Positions 23,278-24,413 of a stretch of DNA of 24,413 bases are shown one piece after another; position 1 is the stretch's first letter, and each line of letters begins with the position of its first letter. This stretch comes from CAYMST01 sp964393115. Lineage in GTDB: Bacteria; Bacteroidota; Bacteroidia; Cytophagales; Cyclobacteriaceae. The DNA is taken from assembly GCA_964393115.1 (NCBI GenBank), contig CAYMST010000042.1, positions 1 through 24,413 of the forward strand, in the 5' to 3' direction. The notes beneath the pieces were generated by a model, which was not told where the DNA came from, ran no database searches, and saw nothing but the letters and a program-made list of their open reading frames with translations. Position numbers and translations under genes: made by a program.

Positions 23278-24413
23278 TACAGTCCGGTTGCTACGGTTTT
23301 TTCTCCTCTTTCTGAAATAAATTTGTTTCTAACCTCTTGAGCTCTGTAGAACCCAACTGGATCGATAACACCACCTTGAGAGATTCTAGCTTCTCTAACT
23401 AATGATCTTACGTCTGTTCTATAAGCTTCTTGAAGAATTTCTTGAGCTCTTACTACATCGCTTGAAAGTCTAGCTTCTTCTAGTGCTACTCTATCCACGA
23501 TTAAGGCCTGAGCGTATGCCAAGTGAATTGCTTCTAAGCTCTGCATCAAGTCTTCCATAGGATCCTTCACGTTGTGACTAGCGTCAATCATCCATGCTGG
23601 ATCAGGATTTTTGTTAGTAGCTTTTTCTAGGCCACTTACTAATTCGTTGAAGATAAGGAACAATTGGTAAGGTTTTACACTACCCACAGTTAAGTCATCA
23701 TCACCGTATTTGCTATCGTTGAAGTGGAAACCACCAAGTTTACCTAACCAGATAAGTGTTGAAACGATTTGCTCAATGTTAGTATTTGGTAAATGGTGTC
23801 CTAAGTCTACAAGGCTGTAGGCATTTTCACCACAATACTTCGCTAGCATGTGTGAAGTACCCCAGTCTTGGATCACGGTAGAGTAGAAGTTAGGCTCATA
23901 CGGCTTGTATTCTACGAATAGCTTCCAGTCAGAAGGCATGTGATTGTAAATTTCAATCAAGCTATTCATCGTGTTCTCAAGCGCTCGGCTGAAGTCCATT
24001 TGACCTGGGAAGCATGATCCGTCTGCTAACCATACGGTCATACTCTTAGAGCCAAGAGCATTACCAATATTGATAACGTCTTGATTATGTGCTACTGCTT
24101 GGTCTCTCACACTTTTATCGACATGACAAAGTGAACCGAATTTGTAGCTGAAGCTTTGATTCGATTGATCTTGGAAGGTATTAGAGTTAACAGCGTCAAA
24201 TGATAAACCATTTTTAACGGCTAATTCTTTAATAGCATTTGTGTCCGATGGGATATCCCATGGAATATGAAGAGATACCGAGTCAGTTGCTTGTGTAAGC
24301 TGATGTAACAAACCGATATCTTCGATTTTTTGTTCTAACGAGGTAGGTTCTCCTCCGATCGAGAATCTTCCAAATCGTGTACCACCAGAGCCTAATGCCC
24401 AACTTGGAACGGC
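23277..24413 (-). CDS. rhaI: L-rhamnose isomerase (5' end cut off)
   Basis: The frame stays open to the right edge of the window (reading AVPSWALGSGGTRFGRF at the edge), so 378 residues are visible and an estimated 40-60 N-terminal residues are missing. A TTG at 24311 is not a real start. The protein matches the Pseudomonas-type L-rhamnose isomerase family, a TIM barrel with two divalent metals. Candidate ligands are Glu in FVEYKPYEPNF, Asp and His in LVDLGHHLPN, His and Asp in FHFNDSKYGDDDL, and Asp in MIDASHN. GSVKPYQLFLIFNELV is highly characteristic. It converts L-rhamnose to L-rhamnulose in the cytoplasm and is the upstream gene of an operon with the kinase (1-base overlap). Some relatives also act on other aldoses. 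Confidence 0.93.
   Translation of the reverse strand, partial: AVPSWALGSGGTRFGRFSIGGEPTSLEQKIEDIGLLHQLTQATDSVSLHIPWDIPSDTNAIKELAVKNGLSFDAVNSNTFQDQSNQSFSYKFGSLCHVDKSVRDQAVAHNQDVINIGNALGSKSMTVWLADGSCFPGQMDFSRALENTMNSLIEIYNHMPSDWKLFVEYKPYEPNFYSTVIQDWGTSHMLAKYCGENAYSLVDLGHHLPNTNIEQIVSTLIWLGKLGGFHFNDSKYGDDDLTVGSVKPYQLFLIFNELVSGLEKATNKNPDPAWMIDASHNVKDPMEDLMQSLEAIHLAYAQALIVDRVALEEARLSSDVVRAQEILQEAYRTDVRSLVREARISQGGVIDPVGFYRAQEVRNKFISERGEKTVATGL

Noticed and set aside
24309..24311. TTG start codon for the rhamnose isomerase
   Set aside because: The frame continues without a stop to the window edge with conserved isomerase sequence, so the gene is simply truncated by the window.

Overview
The window looks like a chromosomal segment of a Bacteroidota bacterium, probably a marine or polysaccharide-degrading member of the Cytophagales type. 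The reasons are a SusD/RagB lipoprotein, several lipoproteins with short Bacteroidota-style signal peptides, TAnnTTTG-like promoter elements, little use of Shine-Dalgarno sequences, an AT-rich base composition, and the pairing of a surface glycan module with an L-rhamnose pathway. No rRNA, tRNA, CRISPR array or intact insertion sequence was seen.

Region 1 (1-11541, + strand) is a surface uptake and degradation module. It starts inside a susD gene, whose susC partner must lie to the left. Then come an NCS1-type purine/cytosine permease, a translationally coupled 58-residue membrane protein, and an ADP-ribosylglycohydrolase-fold enzyme with an added C-terminal beta-sandwich. A good intrinsic terminator follows at 5124-5158. 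After it are three lipoproteins in tight tandem: a type I sulfatase, a 1151-residue FG-GAP/VCBS-ASPIC repeat protein, and a vanadium-haloperoxidase/PAP2 enzyme with a complete active-site motif.

Region 2 (11555-15243) begins with an AraC-type regulator on the minus strand. It is divergent from a three-gene + operon: a xylose-isomerase-like TIM barrel enzyme, a phytanoyl-CoA-dioxygenase-family Fe(II)/2-oxoglutarate enzyme, and a RhaT-type L-rhamnose/H+ symporter.

Region 3 (15356-24413, minus strand) holds L-rhamnose catabolic genes broken up by accessory DNA. Reading in the direction of transcription, they are rhamnose isomerase (cut by the window edge), FGGY sugar kinase, FMN L-lactate-dehydrogenase-like enzyme, two unknown envelope proteins, and a tandem-domain class II aldolase. 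Downstream of the aldolase are three 32-bp-period tandem repeats, a perfect 13-bp palindrome and an AAA/DUF4143 ATPase. The gap upstream of the aldolase holds a possible decayed tyrosine-recombinase fragment, a perfect 10-bp hairpin and a possible 42-residue ORF, which suggests insertions into an ancestral rhamnose regulon.

Taken together: RhaT imports L-rhamnose, RhaI, the kinase and the aldolase convert it to dihydroxyacetone phosphate and lactaldehyde, and the LldD-like enzyme handles lactate derived from lactaldehyde. The SusD and sulfatase upstream suggest the sugar may come from a sulfated, rhamnose-containing glycan. No glycoside hydrolase or lyase is visible to confirm this.
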